Assembly: GCF_022919135.1 (NCBI RefSeq)
Contig: NZ_CP095049.1
Coordinates: 4,220,501-4,284,500 of the forward strand
Direction of reading: 5' to 3'
From: Hymenobacter cellulosivorans
Lineage (GTDB): Bacteria > Bacteroidota > Bacteroidia > Cytophagales > Hymenobacteraceae
Length of the DNA: 64,000 nt
Shown one piece after another: positions 36,095-46,030 of this stretch; the first letter of the stretch is position 1, and every line of letters starts with the position of its first letter. Under the pieces are notes generated by a model. That model saw nothing but the letters and a program-made list of their open reading frames with translations, was not told the DNA's origin and did not search any database. A program made the position numbers and the translations under genes.

Positions 36095-36144
36095 TCATAG
36101 TAGGTAGTACCTGGGGCTTCGGATTGAGAAGAGAGTCCCGACAA

Positions 36145-36169
36145 CCAAGCACCAAGCACCAAGCACCAA
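36145..36169 (+). repeat. CCAAGCA heptamer tandem repeat before hisI
   Basis: Three exact CCAAGCA units plus a partial CCAAC end 4 bp before the hisI ATG. The rest of the 79-bp gap has no further structure. Placement right at a start codon matches the octamer and heptamer arrays elsewhere in the window. Confidence 0.75.
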
Positions 36170-36173
36170 CATC

Positions 36174-36818
36174 ATGGAACTCGATTTTAACAAAATGCCC
36201 GATGGGCTAATTCCCGCCGTCGTGCAGGACTCAGCTACCGGGCAGGTGCTCATGCTGGGCTACGTCAATGAGGAAGCCTGGGAAAAGACCCGGACCGAAG
36301 GCCGGGTGACGTTTTTCTCCCGCTCCAAAAACCGGCTCTGGACCAAGGGCGAAACCTCGGGCAACTTCCTGCGGGTCGTGAGCCTGCATCCCGACTGCGA
36401 CCAGGACGCGGTGCTCATCCGCGCTATTCCCGACGGCCCGACCTGCCACCGGGGTACCGTCAGCTGCTTCGAGCAGCCCGAACAGGCGGCTGTGCCCGCG
36501 GCGCCGGTTGGGTTTCTGGCCGAGCTTGAGCGCCTGGTGCAGCGCCGCTACCAGCACCCGCAGGAAGACCCCAAGTCGTACACGGCGTCGCTCTTTGCCA
36601 AGGGCATGCCCAAAATAGCCCAGAAAGTGGGAGAGGAGGCCATCGAAACCGTCATCGATGCCGTGGCCGGCAACCGCGCCGGCTTGAGCGGAGAGGCTGC
36701 CGATTTGCTTTACCACCTGCTGGTGCTGCTCACCGCCTCGGGCCTCACGCTGGAAGACGTGGTAGCCGTACTGCGGCAGCGCCATTCCACGATTTCGGCC
36801 GGCACCCGGCGGGAATAA
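36174..36818 (+). CDS. hisI: Bifunctional phosphoribosyl-AMP cyclohydrolase / phosphoribosyl-ATP pyrophosphatase
   Basis: The 214-residue fusion (HisIE) covers steps 2 and 3. The HisI part has LMLGYVNEEAWEKT, FFSRSKNRLWTKGETSGNFL and DCDQDAVLIRA with Zn- and Mg-binding Cys/Asp residues, ending near GPTCHRGTVSCF. The HisE part has SYTASLFAKGMPKIAQKVGE with EEAIETVIDA and ADLLYHLLVLLT. It is the last gene of the operon. Confidence 0.95.
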   Translation: MELDFNKMPDGLIPAVVQDSATGQVLMLGYVNEEAWEKTRTEGRVTFFSRSKNRLWTKGETSGNFLRVVSLHPDCDQDAVLIRAIPDGPTCHRGTVSCFEQPEQAAVPAAPVGFLAELERLVQRRYQHPQEDPKSYTASLFAKGMPKIAQKVGEEAIETVIDAVAGNRAGLSGEAADLLYHLLVLLTASGLTLEDVVAVLRQRHSTISAGTRRE

Positions 36819-36868
36819 GCCCGGTTCTACCTGGGCAACGGTCCGGGGTGGACCTCCTGTCAATCGTA

Positions 36869-36904
36869 AACCGCCCTGGGGTACTGCCCCAGGGCGGTTT
36901 TTTT
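36869..36904 (+). terminator. Terminator of the his operon
   Basis: AACCGCCCTGGGG (36869-36881) pairs perfectly with CCCCAGGGCGGTT (36887-36899), with a 5-nt loop and a following T run. It is the first strong terminator after the leader region. Confidence 0.9.
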
Positions 36905-36941
36905 GTTGCTACTTTACGCTTCCTAGCTCCTCATCTGCCCC

Positions 36942-37715
36942 ATGTCCGAGTCTTCTACTGCGTCGTATCTGACCACCCAAACCCTGACCGTGCTGGTTCC
37001 CGTCTATAACGAGGAGGAAAGCCTGGCGCAATTTGTGGTCGAGATGAACCGGTTTCTAGCCCAAACGCCGCTGCCTACCACCGTGCTCTTTATCAACGAT
37101 GGCAGTACCGACGGGTCCCTGGCCTTGCTCCGCAGTATCTGCGCCCAGGACGTTCGCTACGAGTTTATTTCCCTTTCCCGCAACCAGGGCCTGAGCACGG
37201 CCATTAAGGCCGGCATCGACCATTGCCACAGCACCCTGGTAGGCTATATCGACTCCGACATCCAGACGACCCCGCTCGATTTTCTGCGCTTCCTGGAGTT
37301 TTTTCCCGAGTACGATATGGTCAATGGCATCCGGGCCAAGCGCCAGGATACGCTGGTCAAGAAGCTCTCCTCGAAGCTGGCCAACACCGTGCGCCGCACC
37401 CTGATCAACGACGGTATCCAGGATACGGGCTGCCCGCTGAAGATTCTCAAGGTGGAGTATGCCCGTCGGCTGCCGCTGTTTCACGGCATGCACCGTTTCC
37501 TGGGCGCTCTGGTCCAGTTGCAGGGCGGGCGGGTCAAGCAGCTGCCCGTGCAGCATTTCCCGCGCTTTGCCGGTACGGCCAAGTACACGCTCTGGAACCG
37601 GGCCTGGAAGCCCCTGGTTGATACCTTCGGCTTCCGCTGGATCCGGAGCCGCTGGAAAAACTACGAAATCGGGGAGACCCTGCGCGCCGAATCCCGTGCG
37701 GCTGACATCCAGTAG
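36942..37715 (+). CDS. Family 2 glycosyltransferase
   Basis: The 257-residue GT-A enzyme shows LTVLVPVYNEEESLAQFV, LFINDGSTDGSLALLRSI, LSRNQGLSTAIKAGI and the metal-binding VGYIDSDIQTTPLDF, plus DTGCPLKILK. It resembles DPM1/ArnC-type transferases that use a polyprenyl phosphate acceptor, but has no membrane helices of its own. The next gene, 14 bp downstream, encodes a LAB_N membrane protein, so both may act in envelope glycolipid modification. Confidence 0.85.
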   Translation: MSESSTASYLTTQTLTVLVPVYNEEESLAQFVVEMNRFLAQTPLPTTVLFINDGSTDGSLALLRSICAQDVRYEFISLSRNQGLSTAIKAGIDHCHSTLVGYIDSDIQTTPLDFLRFLEFFPEYDMVNGIRAKRQDTLVKKLSSKLANTVRRTLINDGIQDTGCPLKILKVEYARRLPLFHGMHRFLGALVQLQGGRVKQLPVQHFPRFAGTAKYTLWNRAWKPLVDTFGFRWIRSRWKNYEIGETLRAESRAADIQ

Positions 37716-37729
37716 TTGGTAGGGCCCAG

Positions 37730-38371
37730 ATGAGAATGAGTACGCAAACCCTGGCGTTGTTGATTGGGCTGGTGTCGCAGCTGCTGTTTTCCAGCCGGAT
37801 TGTGCTGCAGTGGGTGCAGAGTGAACGGGCCCGCCGGGTGCTGGTGCCCACGCTGTTCTGGAAAGTTAGTCTGTTGTCCTCGTTTCTGATGATTCTCTAC
37901 GGCATGCTGCGGCATGACCCGGTTATCCTGGGCGCGCAGTTGTTGAGCTACGGCATTTACATCCGCAACCTGCAGTTGCTGGGCGAGTGGCAGAAGCTAA
38001 GCCGCTGGTTTCGGGCGGCCGCCTACGGATTTCCGTTGGGGCTGCTCAGCTGGTTTGCCAGTGGCACCTCTGCGGTGAACCTTTCAACGTTGCTGCACCC
38101 GGCCATTCCCGGCGGTTGGCTGGTGCTAGGGGCGGTAGGGCAGACCATCTTTCTGCTGCGGTTTGTTTACCAATGGCTGTATTCTGAGCGCCGGGGCACC
38201 TCGGTTTTGCCGCTGGGCTTTTGGGTGGTGAGTTTGGCCGGCTCCCTGCTGATTCTGCTTTACGCGGTCCTGCGCCTCGACTATGTGTTATTGCTGGGCA
38301 ACGTCTTCGGCACGGTCGTATATGCCCGCAATATTCTGCTGCTACGCCGCGAGCAGCAGGCGGTGGGATAA
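37730..38371 (+). CDS. Integral membrane protein with two LAB_N (lipid A biosynthesis N-terminal) units
   Basis: The 213-residue protein has about six to seven membrane helices in two similar halves. Each half has a Q(W)-x-SER or QW-x-YSER signature: LLFSSRIVLQWVQSERAR near residue 20 and FLLRFVYQWLYSERRG near residue 145. This is the LAB_N domain found next to lipid A and glycosyl-lipid genes. The role is unknown, but the coupling to a family 2 glycosyltransferase supports envelope lipid work. Confidence 0.82.
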   Translation: MRMSTQTLALLIGLVSQLLFSSRIVLQWVQSERARRVLVPTLFWKVSLLSSFLMILYGMLRHDPVILGAQLLSYGIYIRNLQLLGEWQKLSRWFRAAAYGFPLGLLSWFASGTSAVNLSTLLHPAIPGGWLVLGAVGQTIFLLRFVYQWLYSERRGTSVLPLGFWVVSLAGSLLILLYAVLRLDYVLLLGNVFGTVVYARNILLLRREQQAVG

Positions 38372-38555
38372 GAATAATGACCTGGTCAATAAACCAGTCT
38401 CCATCCGGCCCCGGAGGCCAGGCCAGGGGAAATGTCAACCAGCCCAGCCTCCAGGGTGCCTATTAGCACGTTCCAACGCAGTTTTTATTTAACATAATTA
38501 ATAAACAAGACTATTCTTCAACTTTGAAAAGCAGCAGGAGGGCTGCGTCAAATTG

Positions 38556-39584
38556 TCAGCGGCTTAATTGCTTTCGGACCTTTTCGAGCAGGATGCTTAC
38601 GATTTGCAGGTCATCTACGTCCTGAATGTTAAGCTGAGTGTCAATACCTGGGCCACTAATGCGGATAAAATAGCCTTCTACTGTAGCCGTTGGACTCGTA
38701 GTAGAGCCAACCAGCGCCTGCTGCGGCACTGGCTCACGCCCGGGTTGAGGACTATCCAAGGGCGCCGCTACTGAAGTGTCGGAAGCTACGGCTGGGGTGG
38801 GTGCACTGGATGGGGTAAATACGGCCTGGGGTCCCGCGTACGCCTCCGTTGGATAGGTTGTATCGAGAGAATGGTGTTCTGCTTCCAGGTCGTCTGTATC
38901 TAGTCCAAACAAACTGGATACGGCGTCCTGGGTTCTTGCCGGGGCTACTGATGGTACAAACCCACCGGCAGGTTTATTACTAGGCGCTGATCCTGCAGCT
39001 GGGGTAGCATCAGCAGCTGGTACAGTAGGAGTGTGCGGCATCGCCCGGAATAAGTTCTGGGGGAGTTCCGTGCTGGCCAGTTCCCGCCGGGGAGTTTGCT
39101 GGGCCGCCAGTTGGTCAATATCGGCCACTACGTTCCGCTCGTCCATCACGCCTACCATGCGGGCCCCGTCCACGAAGGCCTTGGCCACTACTTGGGCGTT
39201 TATTTCTTCTACACCGAATTCCCGGATCAGCATTACGTCAAACATGTGCACGGGTAACTCCCGGTTGCGAAACTTCCGACAGATCTGGGTAAACAAAGGC
39301 GGATGCAGAAACGCTTCCCGGTGGAATACTTTCTCTTCTTGCTTGTCATACGCGTGTTTAATGCGTCGGAACAGATTTGTAGTAGTAAGCAATTCCCGCT
39401 TGCTGGTAACCAGCCCAAACTTCACAGCTGAACCTATTATGGCTTTAAATGAGCCACTCACTTTACGATTCAGCTTGCGGGCACAGGTTTCAATAGCACA
39501 CTTTCCACCAGTGTCATCTACTACTTCAGCAATTTCCCAGGCACTCATGTAACTGGTGCGTGGGTAGTCAATGGTCTTAGGCAT
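38556..39584 (-). CDS. Unknown protein, possible winged-helix-like N-terminal domain
   Basis: The 342-residue protein has a conserved-looking N-terminal region of about 170 residues (SYMSAWEIAEVVDDTGGKCA, FKAIIGSAVKFGLVTSKREL, FLHPPLFTQICRKF and MLIREFGVEEINAQVVAKAF) that reads like a helix-rich DNA-binding or DUF5343-type domain. A low-complexity Ala/Pro/Ser linker follows, then a short C-terminal domain (YFIRISGPGIDTQLNIQDVD). The start at 39584 (MPKTIDYPRTSY) is preferred over a Met 12 codons upstream. Its codon use is more AT-rich than its neighbours, and it borders an AT-rich gap. Function unknown. Confidence 0.65.
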   Translation of the reverse strand: MPKTIDYPRTSYMSAWEIAEVVDDTGGKCAIETCARKLNRKVSGSFKAIIGSAVKFGLVTSKRELLTTTNLFRRIKHAYDKQEEKVFHREAFLHPPLFTQICRKFRNRELPVHMFDVMLIREFGVEEINAQVVAKAFVDGARMVGVMDERNVVADIDQLAAQQTPRRELASTELPQNLFRAMPHTPTVPAADATPAAGSAPSNKPAGGFVPSVAPARTQDAVSSLFGLDTDDLEAEHHSLDTTYPTEAYAGPQAVFTPSSAPTPAVASDTSVAAPLDSPQPGREPVPQQALVGSTTSPTATVEGYFIRISGPGIDTQLNIQDVDDLQIVSILLEKVRKQLSR

Positions 39585-39620
39585 AATAAGAGTAGTAAGA
39601 ACATGATTACGGATGGGCAA

Positions 39621-40516
39621 GTATAAAGATAAGTAAGTACATAAAAGTTGTTCATAGTATAAAAAAGTACTAAATTCAATTACTTTTTTATGCTTTTTTA
39701 TACTTCATAATACTTAAGATAACTAATTATTGAAATACATTAACCATCCTTAGAAATGAGTATAAAAATACCACTCATACAATAAGGCCGGCAGAAGGCC
39801 GCCAGGGCAGGAGCGATGGTTTCTATGGCTTCTTAAGACGTGAGCGAGCATATCTATCTATAAACCACTTCAGAACCTCTGCAAAATGCACAGGCCTTAT
39901 AAGAGCAAATAAACGCTAGGGGAGATGTCTGTCGCGAATGCATTTAGAAAAAGCGGCACCCAGATATATCAAGCTGCAACTGTAGCTTCCTCAAACTATA
40001 TCTCGGTATTCAATCAGGACGTTAAAGGCAAGCAGCTTTAAGTAAAGCTTACTAGCGCTGTACTGGATTGTATGCTTTTAACTCAACGGCCCATTAAACC
40101 GAATCTAACTTGGCCTAGCTTTAGCTATTCAAACAGCGCGTGGCCACAGTTGTGATTCATCGTAGGCTGCGGAGGTCGAAACACTGTAAAACAGTTACTG
40201 GCTACTGCTGATACACCTCGGTTTATTAGTGAGACGAGGTGAGACCACAATCAGGTCAAGCACACAAAGGCCGCGTGTCAGCAAGAAGAACCTTGAGCAT
40301 CTCATTAGACGGCAGCAAATGCCCCGGGCTTCCTTGAGTTTAATGAGTCTATATCGTCCAAGCCAGCGCAACTGCTACTACCAATCATCTGCTGTCCAAG
40401 CAGTCGGATTGTCCGGCGAGCTAACAACGGTGCGGCGAATAATGACATTGGTGGCTGGGCAAAACAAAAACTGTATTTGTCTTATAATTTATATTATGTT
40501 AAGTAGTGTTTTCTAA
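39621..40516. other. AT-rich gene-poor region
   Basis: About 900 bp without a convincing gene. The part 39630-39780 is very AT-rich and contains repeated direct TACTTTTTTATRC-like stretches, probably the promoter region of the gene at 38556. The rest lacks a long or conserved frame; the longest (40229-40516) has no recognisable motif. The lower GC content than the rest of the window suggests decayed or acquired DNA. Confidence 0.5.
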
Positions 40517-40550
40517 AATACGCCCGGGATAGGTCCCGGGCGTATTTTTC
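40517..40550. terminator. Terminator after the TPR gene
   Basis: AATACGCCCGGG (40517-40528) pairs with CCCGGGCGTATT (40535-40546), flanked by A4 and T5 runs, so it can work in both directions. It lies just downstream of the minus-strand TPR gene. Confidence 0.8.
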
Positions 40551-40566
40551 TATCCCCCTGCTGCTC

Positions 40567-41706
40567 TTACTTGAGGGAGTTCAGGCGGGAATTCATTTTC
40601 TCCGCATCAGCCGTACGGCCCACGCGTACATATACTTTCTGCAGCGAGGTGATTACGGCCCGGTCATTAGGCTGCAACTGCAGAGCCTTCTCGAAGTACG
40701 GTAGCGAATCCTGGAAGTACTTCTTGCTGTCAGCATCAATCTTCTTGCCCACCTTCTGGTACGTGGCCAAATCCATCTTGCTGGCTTTGGTCACCAGGTC
40801 AGCCGCCTTGTTGTAGTTGTAAACGCCAAGGTTGAACTGAGCGTCGAAATTGTTCGGATCAATTTCGACGGCCTTCTTATAAGCGGCCATTGCTTTTTCC
40901 GACTGCTTGCTCTGATCATAGAGCGAACCGAGCACGGCATACAGGTTGGCGTTGTTTGGATCAGCAGCAAGGGCTTTCTCCACTTTGCCGATGGCCTGGG
41001 CTCCGCGACCAGCGCTAAGTTCCATGTTCAAGTCTTCAAGCATGAAGGCTTTATTATTTGGATACGCCGCCAAAGCCTGCTGGATTACTTTCTGGGCCTC
41101 AGCATCGTTTTTTTCCTGCCGGGCAATCTGTAGCATCCGACCATACACGGCCGGCGACTTATAGTTCATAGCCAGCAGCTTGCCGTACGTATCCTTGGCC
41201 GTAGCAAAATCCTGCTTGGCCTCGGCCGCGTACGCCGCGTATAGGAACGCTGTCGTGTCCTGGGGACGGATTTGTTGGGCCATCCGGTACGACTCCAGGG
41301 CCGCGTCGTAATTTTTGGCATTATAGCCTTCAACTCCGGCGTTCAGGGCCAGACCGTAGAGGTTATCGAGCTTGGCAACGGCCAGTTTGCCGAATTCACC
41401 GGTTTTACCGTCCAGCTCCACGGCTTTGCTATACGATTCGAAAGCCACCTTGGTGCCTTCGCCGGGCTTGAGCGACTTGCCATAAATGGGGCTGCCTATC
41501 ATCTGCTCGTAAATCTCGCCGCGGGTATACCAGGTTTTGGCTTTACCGGAAGTCTTCTCGTTTACAATGGCCTTGTCAATTTCGGCCTGCGCCTTATCGA
41601 GCAAGCCACTGCGCTGGTTCAAAATAGCGTTGGTTACCGCCGAGTTTTGGGCCGAAGCCGTGTGCAGTGCCGCCGCAGCTACAAGCGTCAGAAAAATCTT
41701 CTTCAT
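40567..41706 (-). CDS. Secreted tetratricopeptide-repeat protein
   Basis: The 379-residue protein has a signal peptide (MKKIFLTLVAAAALHTASAQ) and several TPR units (AKQDFATAKDTYGKLLAMNY, LYAVLGSLYDQSKQSEKAMA and AYKKAVEIDPNNFDAQFNLG). A final TPR set ends with VRVGRTADAEKMNSRLNSLK. It is likely periplasmic and a scaffold or assembly factor. It follows gyrA but is separated by a terminator. Confidence 0.85.
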   Translation of the reverse strand: MKKIFLTLVAAAALHTASAQNSAVTNAILNQRSGLLDKAQAEIDKAIVNEKTSGKAKTWYTRGEIYEQMIGSPIYGKSLKPGEGTKVAFESYSKAVELDGKTGEFGKLAVAKLDNLYGLALNAGVEGYNAKNYDAALESYRMAQQIRPQDTTAFLYAAYAAEAKQDFATAKDTYGKLLAMNYKSPAVYGRMLQIARQEKNDAEAQKVIQQALAAYPNNKAFMLEDLNMELSAGRGAQAIGKVEKALAADPNNANLYAVLGSLYDQSKQSEKAMAAYKKAVEIDPNNFDAQFNLGVYNYNKAADLVTKASKMDLATYQKVGKKIDADSKKYFQDSLPYFEKALQLQPNDRAVITSLQKVYVRVGRTADAEKMNSRLNSLK

Positions 41707-41798
41707 GGTTTTTGCCGAAGAATAATGGTGGATGAGTGGAAGGAATTAGGAAAGAAACCACCGGAAGAAGTACTTGGTTCAGCTTGCCGGCGGGAAAG

Positions 41799-41868
41799 AA
41801 AAAGGCTTGAATACGCTCAGTCCGGCCATTCAAAACGAATACCGTGCCCGAAAGTACTCAAGCCTTTT
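41799..41868 (-). terminator. Terminator after gyrA
   Basis: On the minus strand AAAAGGCTTGA (41868-41858) pairs with TCAAGCCTTTTT (41810-41799), followed by CTTTC. It begins 6 bp after the gyrA stop codon. Confidence 0.7.
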
Positions 41869-41874
41869 GGAAAC

Positions 41875-44457
41875 TTAATCTGCGCTCAGCGTATCCGGCT
41901 CGGTTAGTGCTGCCGTTTCATCGGTAGCCAGGGTGGTACCCAGGGCTACTTCCCCTGCCCCATCCGGCGTGCCGTTTTCAGCTGCGTCACCATCCAACGC
42001 CTCAGTTTCCTTATCGTCGGAAGCCACTTTGGCTACCGAGGAAATTTCGTCGCCGGCACTGATTTTCAGCAGTCGCACGCCCTGCGTAGCCCGACCAATG
42101 GTCCGCAAGTCGCTCATCCGCAAACGAATGGTGATGCCCGACTTGTTGATAATCATCATGTCATCGGAATCCTGCACGTCTTTGATGGCGACCAGCAAAC
42201 CGGTTTTGTCGGTCAGCTTCATGGCCCGTACACCTTTGCCCCCGCGCTTGGTCACGCGGTACTCCTCCAGCTGACTACGCTTGCCATAGCCATTCTCGCT
42301 GATTACCAGCAACTCCTGCGAAGGATCGGCCACGCAGACCATGCCTACCACACGGTTGCCGTCTTCTTCCTCGAGTCGAATACCCCGCACCCCGGCCGCA
42401 GAACGACCCATGGAGCGGACATCACTTTCGTTGAAGCGAACCGCGCGGCCGCTCCGCGAGGCCAGCACCACTTCGGCATTCGGGGTGAGCAGCTGCACGT
42501 CGAGCAACCGGTCGCCATCGTTGATGGTAATGGCGTTGATACCAGCGGTACGCGGGCGGGAATAGGCTTCCAGCGGCGTTTTCTTCACCGTACCCTGCTC
42601 GGTGCAGAACATCAGGAAGGTATTTTCCAGATAATCGGCGTCGCGCAGACCGCGTACGTTCAGGACCGAGCGCACCGAGTCTTCGCGGGGAATCTCGATA
42701 AGGTTCTGAATCGGCCGGCCTTTGGCGTTCTTCCCTCCTTCTGGCACTTCGTATACCTTGAGCCAGAACACGCGGCCCAGCTCGGTGAAGAACAGTAGGT
42801 ATTCGTGGGTGGTGGCCACAAAGAGGTGCTCGGTGAAGTCGTCCTGCTTAGAAGCCGCGCCCCGGGCACCCACGCCACCCCGGCCCTGGGTACGGTATTC
42901 GTCGAGAGCGGTACGCTTGATGTAGCCTTCGCGGGAGATGGTAATCACCATGCTCTCGTCGGCAATCATGTCTTCCATCGAGAAGTCGCCGCCGGCGTAT
43001 TCGATCATCGTGCGGCGCTTGTCGCCGTAACGCTCCCGAATATCGATCAGCTCGTCCTTGATGATCTGGCGCTGGAGCACATCCGAAGCCAATACAGCTT
43101 TCAGGTGGTCAATCAGGCGCATCAGCTCCTCGTATTCGGCTACGATCTTGTCGCGCTCCAGGCCGGTGAGGCGCTGCAGACGCATATCCAGAATAGCGCG
43201 GGCCTGAATCTCGCTCAACGCGAAACGCTCGATAAGCTGGGCCCGGGCCACGTCGCCGTCGCGGGAAGCACGGATCAGGGCAATAACCTCGTCGAGGTGG
43301 TCGAGGGCAATGAGCAGGCCTTCCAGGATGTGGGCGCGCTTCTGGGCTTCGGCCAACTCGTAGCGGGTCCGGCGCACGACCACGTCGGCGCGGTGCTCAA
43401 CGAAGTAGTGAATCAGCTCCTTGAGATTGAGCGTCATCGGGCGGCCTTTGACCAGGCACACGTTGTTGACGCCGAACGAGGATTGGAGCTGGGTGTAGCG
43501 GTAGAGCTGGTTGAGCACCACGTTGGGCATGGCGTCGCGCTTCAGATCGTAGACGATGCGCATACCGTCGCGGTCGGACTCGTCACGCAGGTCCGAAATG
43601 CCTTCGATCTTCTTCTCGTTGATCAGCGCGGCCGTTTTCTCGATCATCGATGCCTTATTCACCATGTAGGGAATTTCGGTGATGACGATCTGCTCCTTGC
43701 CGCTGGGCAGGGTTTCGTAATGGGCTTTGGCGCGCATCACAATACGGCCCCGGCCGGTTTCGAAGGCCTGCTTTACACCCTCGTAGCCGTAGATGGTACC
43801 ACCCGTCGGGAAGTCGGGAGCGGTAACGTGCTCCATCAGCTCGGCGATGGTAATCTCGGGGTTATCGAGGTAGGCAATGATGCCGCTGACGGTTTCGGTC
43901 AGGTTGTGGGGCGGCATGTTGGTGGCCATACCCACGGCAATACCCGTCGTGCCGTTGACCAGCAGGTTGGGAAACTTCGAGGGCATCACGCTGGGCTCTT
44001 CCAGCGAGTCGTCGAAGTTGGGCTGGAAATCCACGGTGTCCTTGTCCAGGTCGCCCAGCATTTCGTCGGCCAGGCGCTTGAGCCGGGCTTCGGTATAACG
44101 CATGGCCGCCGGCGAGTCGCCGTCGATGGAGCCGAAGTTGCCCTGGCCGTCAACCAGCGGGTAGCGCAGGCTCCAGTCCTGGGCCATGCGCACCATCGTG
44201 TCGTAAACCGAGGAGTCGCCGTGCGGGTGGTACTTACCCAGCACTTCGCCCACGATACGGGCACTCTTTTTATAGGCTTTGTTGTAGGATACGCCCAGCT
44301 CCGACATACCGTAGAGCACGCGGCGGTGCACGGGCTTCAGGCCGTCGCGCACGTCGGGCAGAGCCCGGGAGATGATGACCGACATCGAGTAATCGATGTA
44401 GGCGCCACGCATCTCGTCTTCAATGTTAATCGGAATGATCTTTTCGCCTTCCGCCAT
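41875..44457 (-). CDS. gyrA: DNA gyrase subunit A
   Basis: The 860-residue topoisomerase subunit cuts and reseals DNA. The active-site Tyr121 lies in [10 protein letters not shown]. The quinolone-resistance region [18 protein letters not shown] has Ser82 and Asp86 at the positions of E. coli Ser83 and Asp87, so it looks wild type. The C-terminal beta-pinwheel has the GyrA box [10 protein letters not shown], which supports gyrase rather than topoisomerase IV. An acidic tail ([13 protein letters not shown] to LSAD) ends the protein. Confidence 0.96.
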   Translation of the reverse strand: MAEGEKIIPINIEDEMRGAYIDYSMSVIISRALPDVRDGLKPVHRRVLYGMSELGVSYNKAYKKSARIVGEVLGKYHPHGDSSVYDTMVRMAQDWSLRYPLVDGQGNFGSIDGDSPAAMRYTEARLKRLADEMLGDLDKDTVDFQPNFDDSLEEPSVMPSKFPNLLVNGTTGIAVGMATNMPPHNLTETVSGIIAYLDNPEITIAELMEHVTAPDFPTGGTIYGYEGVKQAFETGRGRIVMRAKAHYETLPSGKEQIVITEIPYMVNKASMIEKTAALINEKKIEGISDLRDESDRDGMRIVYDLKRDAMPNVVLNQLYRYTQLQSSFGVNNVCLVKGRPMTLNLKELIHYFVEHRADVVVRRTRYELAEAQKRAHILEGLLIALDHLDEVIALIRASRDGDVARAQLIERFALSEIQARAILDMRLQRLTGLERDKIVAEYEELMRLIDHLKAVLASDVLQRQIIKDELIDIRERYGDKRRTMIEYAGGDFSMEDMIADESMVITISREGYIKRTALDEYRTQGRGGVGARGAASKQDDFTEHLFVATTHEYLLFFTELGRVFWLKVYEVPEGGKNAKGRPIQNLIEIPREDSVRSVLNVRGLRDADYLENTFLMFCTEQGTVKKTPLEAYSRPRTAGINAITINDGDRLLDVQLLTPNAEVVLASRSGRAVRFNESDVRSMGRSAAGVRGIRLEEEDGNRVVGMVCVADPSQELLVISENGYGKRSQLEEYRVTKRGGKGVRAMKLTDKTGLLVAIKDVQDSDDMMIINKSGITIRLRMSDLRTIGRATQGVRLLKISAGDEISSVAKVASDDKETEALDGDAAENGTPDGAGEVALGTTLATDETAALTEPDTLSAD

Positions 44458-44570
44458 AGGGAAATCTAAGTCGGCCTAGGCCCCGGAAAAGAGGAGCTTT
44501 CGGCACCAGTGAATGAGTACTGCGAGAAGCCCGCAAGATACGAAAAAAGGCCCGTTTTGCCTAATCCAGC

Positions 44571-44813
44571 CTATTCTTTTGACTTGCTCTTGTCGGCCTT
44601 ATGCGTGCCCGACTTGGGATTGTAGGTCTTGATTTTTTCGCCCACGGCCGGGTTCTGTTTTTTCCACAGCGGCTGGCCGCGGTATTTGTTGCCGTTGTGG
44701 AAATGGACCTTGCGCGTGTGGCAGGACGCCATGGGACAGGTACGGCACCCGGCGGCGCTAATCAGGAGCAAAAGCGGCACAAAAAAGCGCAGGGCGAGCA
44801 GGCGAAAGTTCAT
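44571..44813 (-). CDS. Small lipoprotein
   Basis: The 80-residue product has a lipoprotein signal with lipobox LISAAGC near residue 22, then a short basic region (RTCPMASCHTRKVHFHNGNK and KSGTHKADKSKSKE). No family is recognised. It lies upstream of gyrA on the same strand and just downstream of the HD-domain gene (16 bp), so it may be co-transcribed with that gene. Confidence 0.65.
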   Translation of the reverse strand: MNFRLLALRFFVPLLLLISAAGCRTCPMASCHTRKVHFHNGNKYRGQPLWKKQNPAVGEKIKTYNPKSGTHKADKSKSKE

Positions 44814-44829
44814 AAGGTAAAGGTAGGCG

Positions 44830-45525
44830 TTAGGCGGGGGTGTGCAACGCGGGCAGGTCCTGGCCTTCCCATTCGCGCAGGAATTGCGTCAGGAAGGTTT
44901 CCAGGAACTGGTGGCGTTCCTGGGCAATGCGGCGGGCAGCCGGCGTGTGCAGCCGCTCGCGCAGGTGGAGCAGCTTCTCGTAGAAATGGTTTAGAGTAGG
45001 CGCCGTGTTCTTCTTATAGCTCTCGAAAGACTCGTGCACGATGGGCGCTACGGCCGGATCGTGCAGGGGGCGCCCCTTGTGGCCGCCGTAGGCAAAGGCC
45101 CGGGCCACCCCGATGGCGCCGATGGCGTCGAGGCGGTCGGCATCCTGCACCACCTCCCCTTCCGGCGTGCTCATGGGCGTAGGCACGCCCAGGCCCTTGA
45201 AGGAAATCTCGCGGATAATGGTCTCGACGCGCTGAATGACGGCTTCCTCGACCTGCAGGCCACTAAGCCAGGCCCGGGCGGCGCGGGGACCCGCTTCTTC
45301 GTCGCCGGCGTGGAATTTCCAGTCGGCCACGTCGTGCAGCAGGGCGGCCAGTTCGGTTACGAGCTGGTCGGCGGCGGGCACGGTGGCGGCCAGAGCCCGG
45401 CTGGTGTGCCACACCCGGCGGATGTGCTCCCAGTCGTGGCCCGAGCCTTCGCCCAGAAATTTGTCGCGCACGAAGTCAGCGGTTTGAGCAATGATCTGCT
45501 CGGTAGGTAGCGGGGTTATTGACAT
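44830..45525 (-). CDS. HD-domain phosphohydrolase
   Basis: The 231-residue protein shows the HD signature GSGHDWEHIRRVWHTSRALA and ELAALLHDVADWKFHAGDEE, then QDADRLDAIGAIGVARAFAYG. This order is typical of the YedJ-like uncharacterised HD phosphohydrolases acting on a nucleotide or phosphate ester. A cupin gene lies 10 bp upstream and may be in the same operon. Confidence 0.87.
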   Translation of the reverse strand: MSITPLPTEQIIAQTADFVRDKFLGEGSGHDWEHIRRVWHTSRALAATVPAADQLVTELAALLHDVADWKFHAGDEEAGPRAARAWLSGLQVEEAVIQRVETIIREISFKGLGVPTPMSTPEGEVVQDADRLDAIGAIGVARAFAYGGHKGRPLHDPAVAPIVHESFESYKKNTAPTLNHFYEKLLHLRERLHTPAARRIAQERHQFLETFLTQFLREWEGQDLPALHTPA

Positions 45526-45535
45526 TGAAAAAGAC

Positions 45536-45892
45536 TTAGACTAAAATTCGGTCGCCGTGGCTGGGCGGCTGAGACGTGACGGTAAAGTGCAGCTCCTGGC
45601 CCGACTCATTGCGCAGTTGGTGCACCGCCCGTGGCGGCACGGCCAAGCCCTGCTGGGCCTGCAGCCGATGCGCTACGCCGTTTATTTCCAGCGTAGCCTC
45701 GCCGGCCAGTACGAAAAAGAACTGGTAGGCCCGCTCGTGGTAGTGCCGTACTTCCTGGGCTCCAGAGGGCATGCGCTCCTGAATTATGCTCAGGACGGGC
45801 GTTTTGACCAGGTGCCAGCCGTCGCAGCCTTCTCCCCAGCGGTAGTGCTCGGCAGTGGCCAGACTGATGGGTAAGCAAACAAGATCGGACAT
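45536..45892 (-). CDS. Small cupin protein
   Basis: The 118-residue single-domain cupin has HYHERAYQFFFVLAGEATLE (metal-binding His pair and Glu-like positions) and GLAVPPRAVHQLRNESGQEL with the last His. The substrate is unknown. It lies directly upstream of the HD gene and probably shares its transcript. Confidence 0.82.
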   Translation of the reverse strand: MSDLVCLPISLATAEHYRWGEGCDGWHLVKTPVLSIIQERMPSGAQEVRHYHERAYQFFFVLAGEATLEINGVAHRLQAQQGLAVPPRAVHQLRNESGQELHFTVTSQPPSHGDRILV

Positions 45893-46030
45893 ACGGGACG
45901 GGCTTGAAGCGGCAAATTAGCAAGTTCAGCTCAGCCGGGCGGCCGGGCTGATAGGTAGGCATTGAATTTTTCGGCCGTTTGGGAAGTTATTGCGTATATT
46001 GCCGTCAAATGACGACTAAAGAATAAGCAA

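Noticed and set aside
37730..38371. Lipid A acyltransferase or other lipid A enzyme
   Set aside because: Only LAB_N-type membrane units are present, with no catalytic domain, so an enzyme name is not supported.
40229..40516. 95-residue open frame in the AT-rich gap
   Set aside because: No recognisable motif, unusual composition, hydrophobic random-like end, and no start signal. It is probably not a gene.
41875..44457. Topoisomerase IV subunit ParC instead of GyrA
   Set aside because: The GyrA box [10 protein letters not shown] is present and the length and C-terminal pinwheel fit GyrA.
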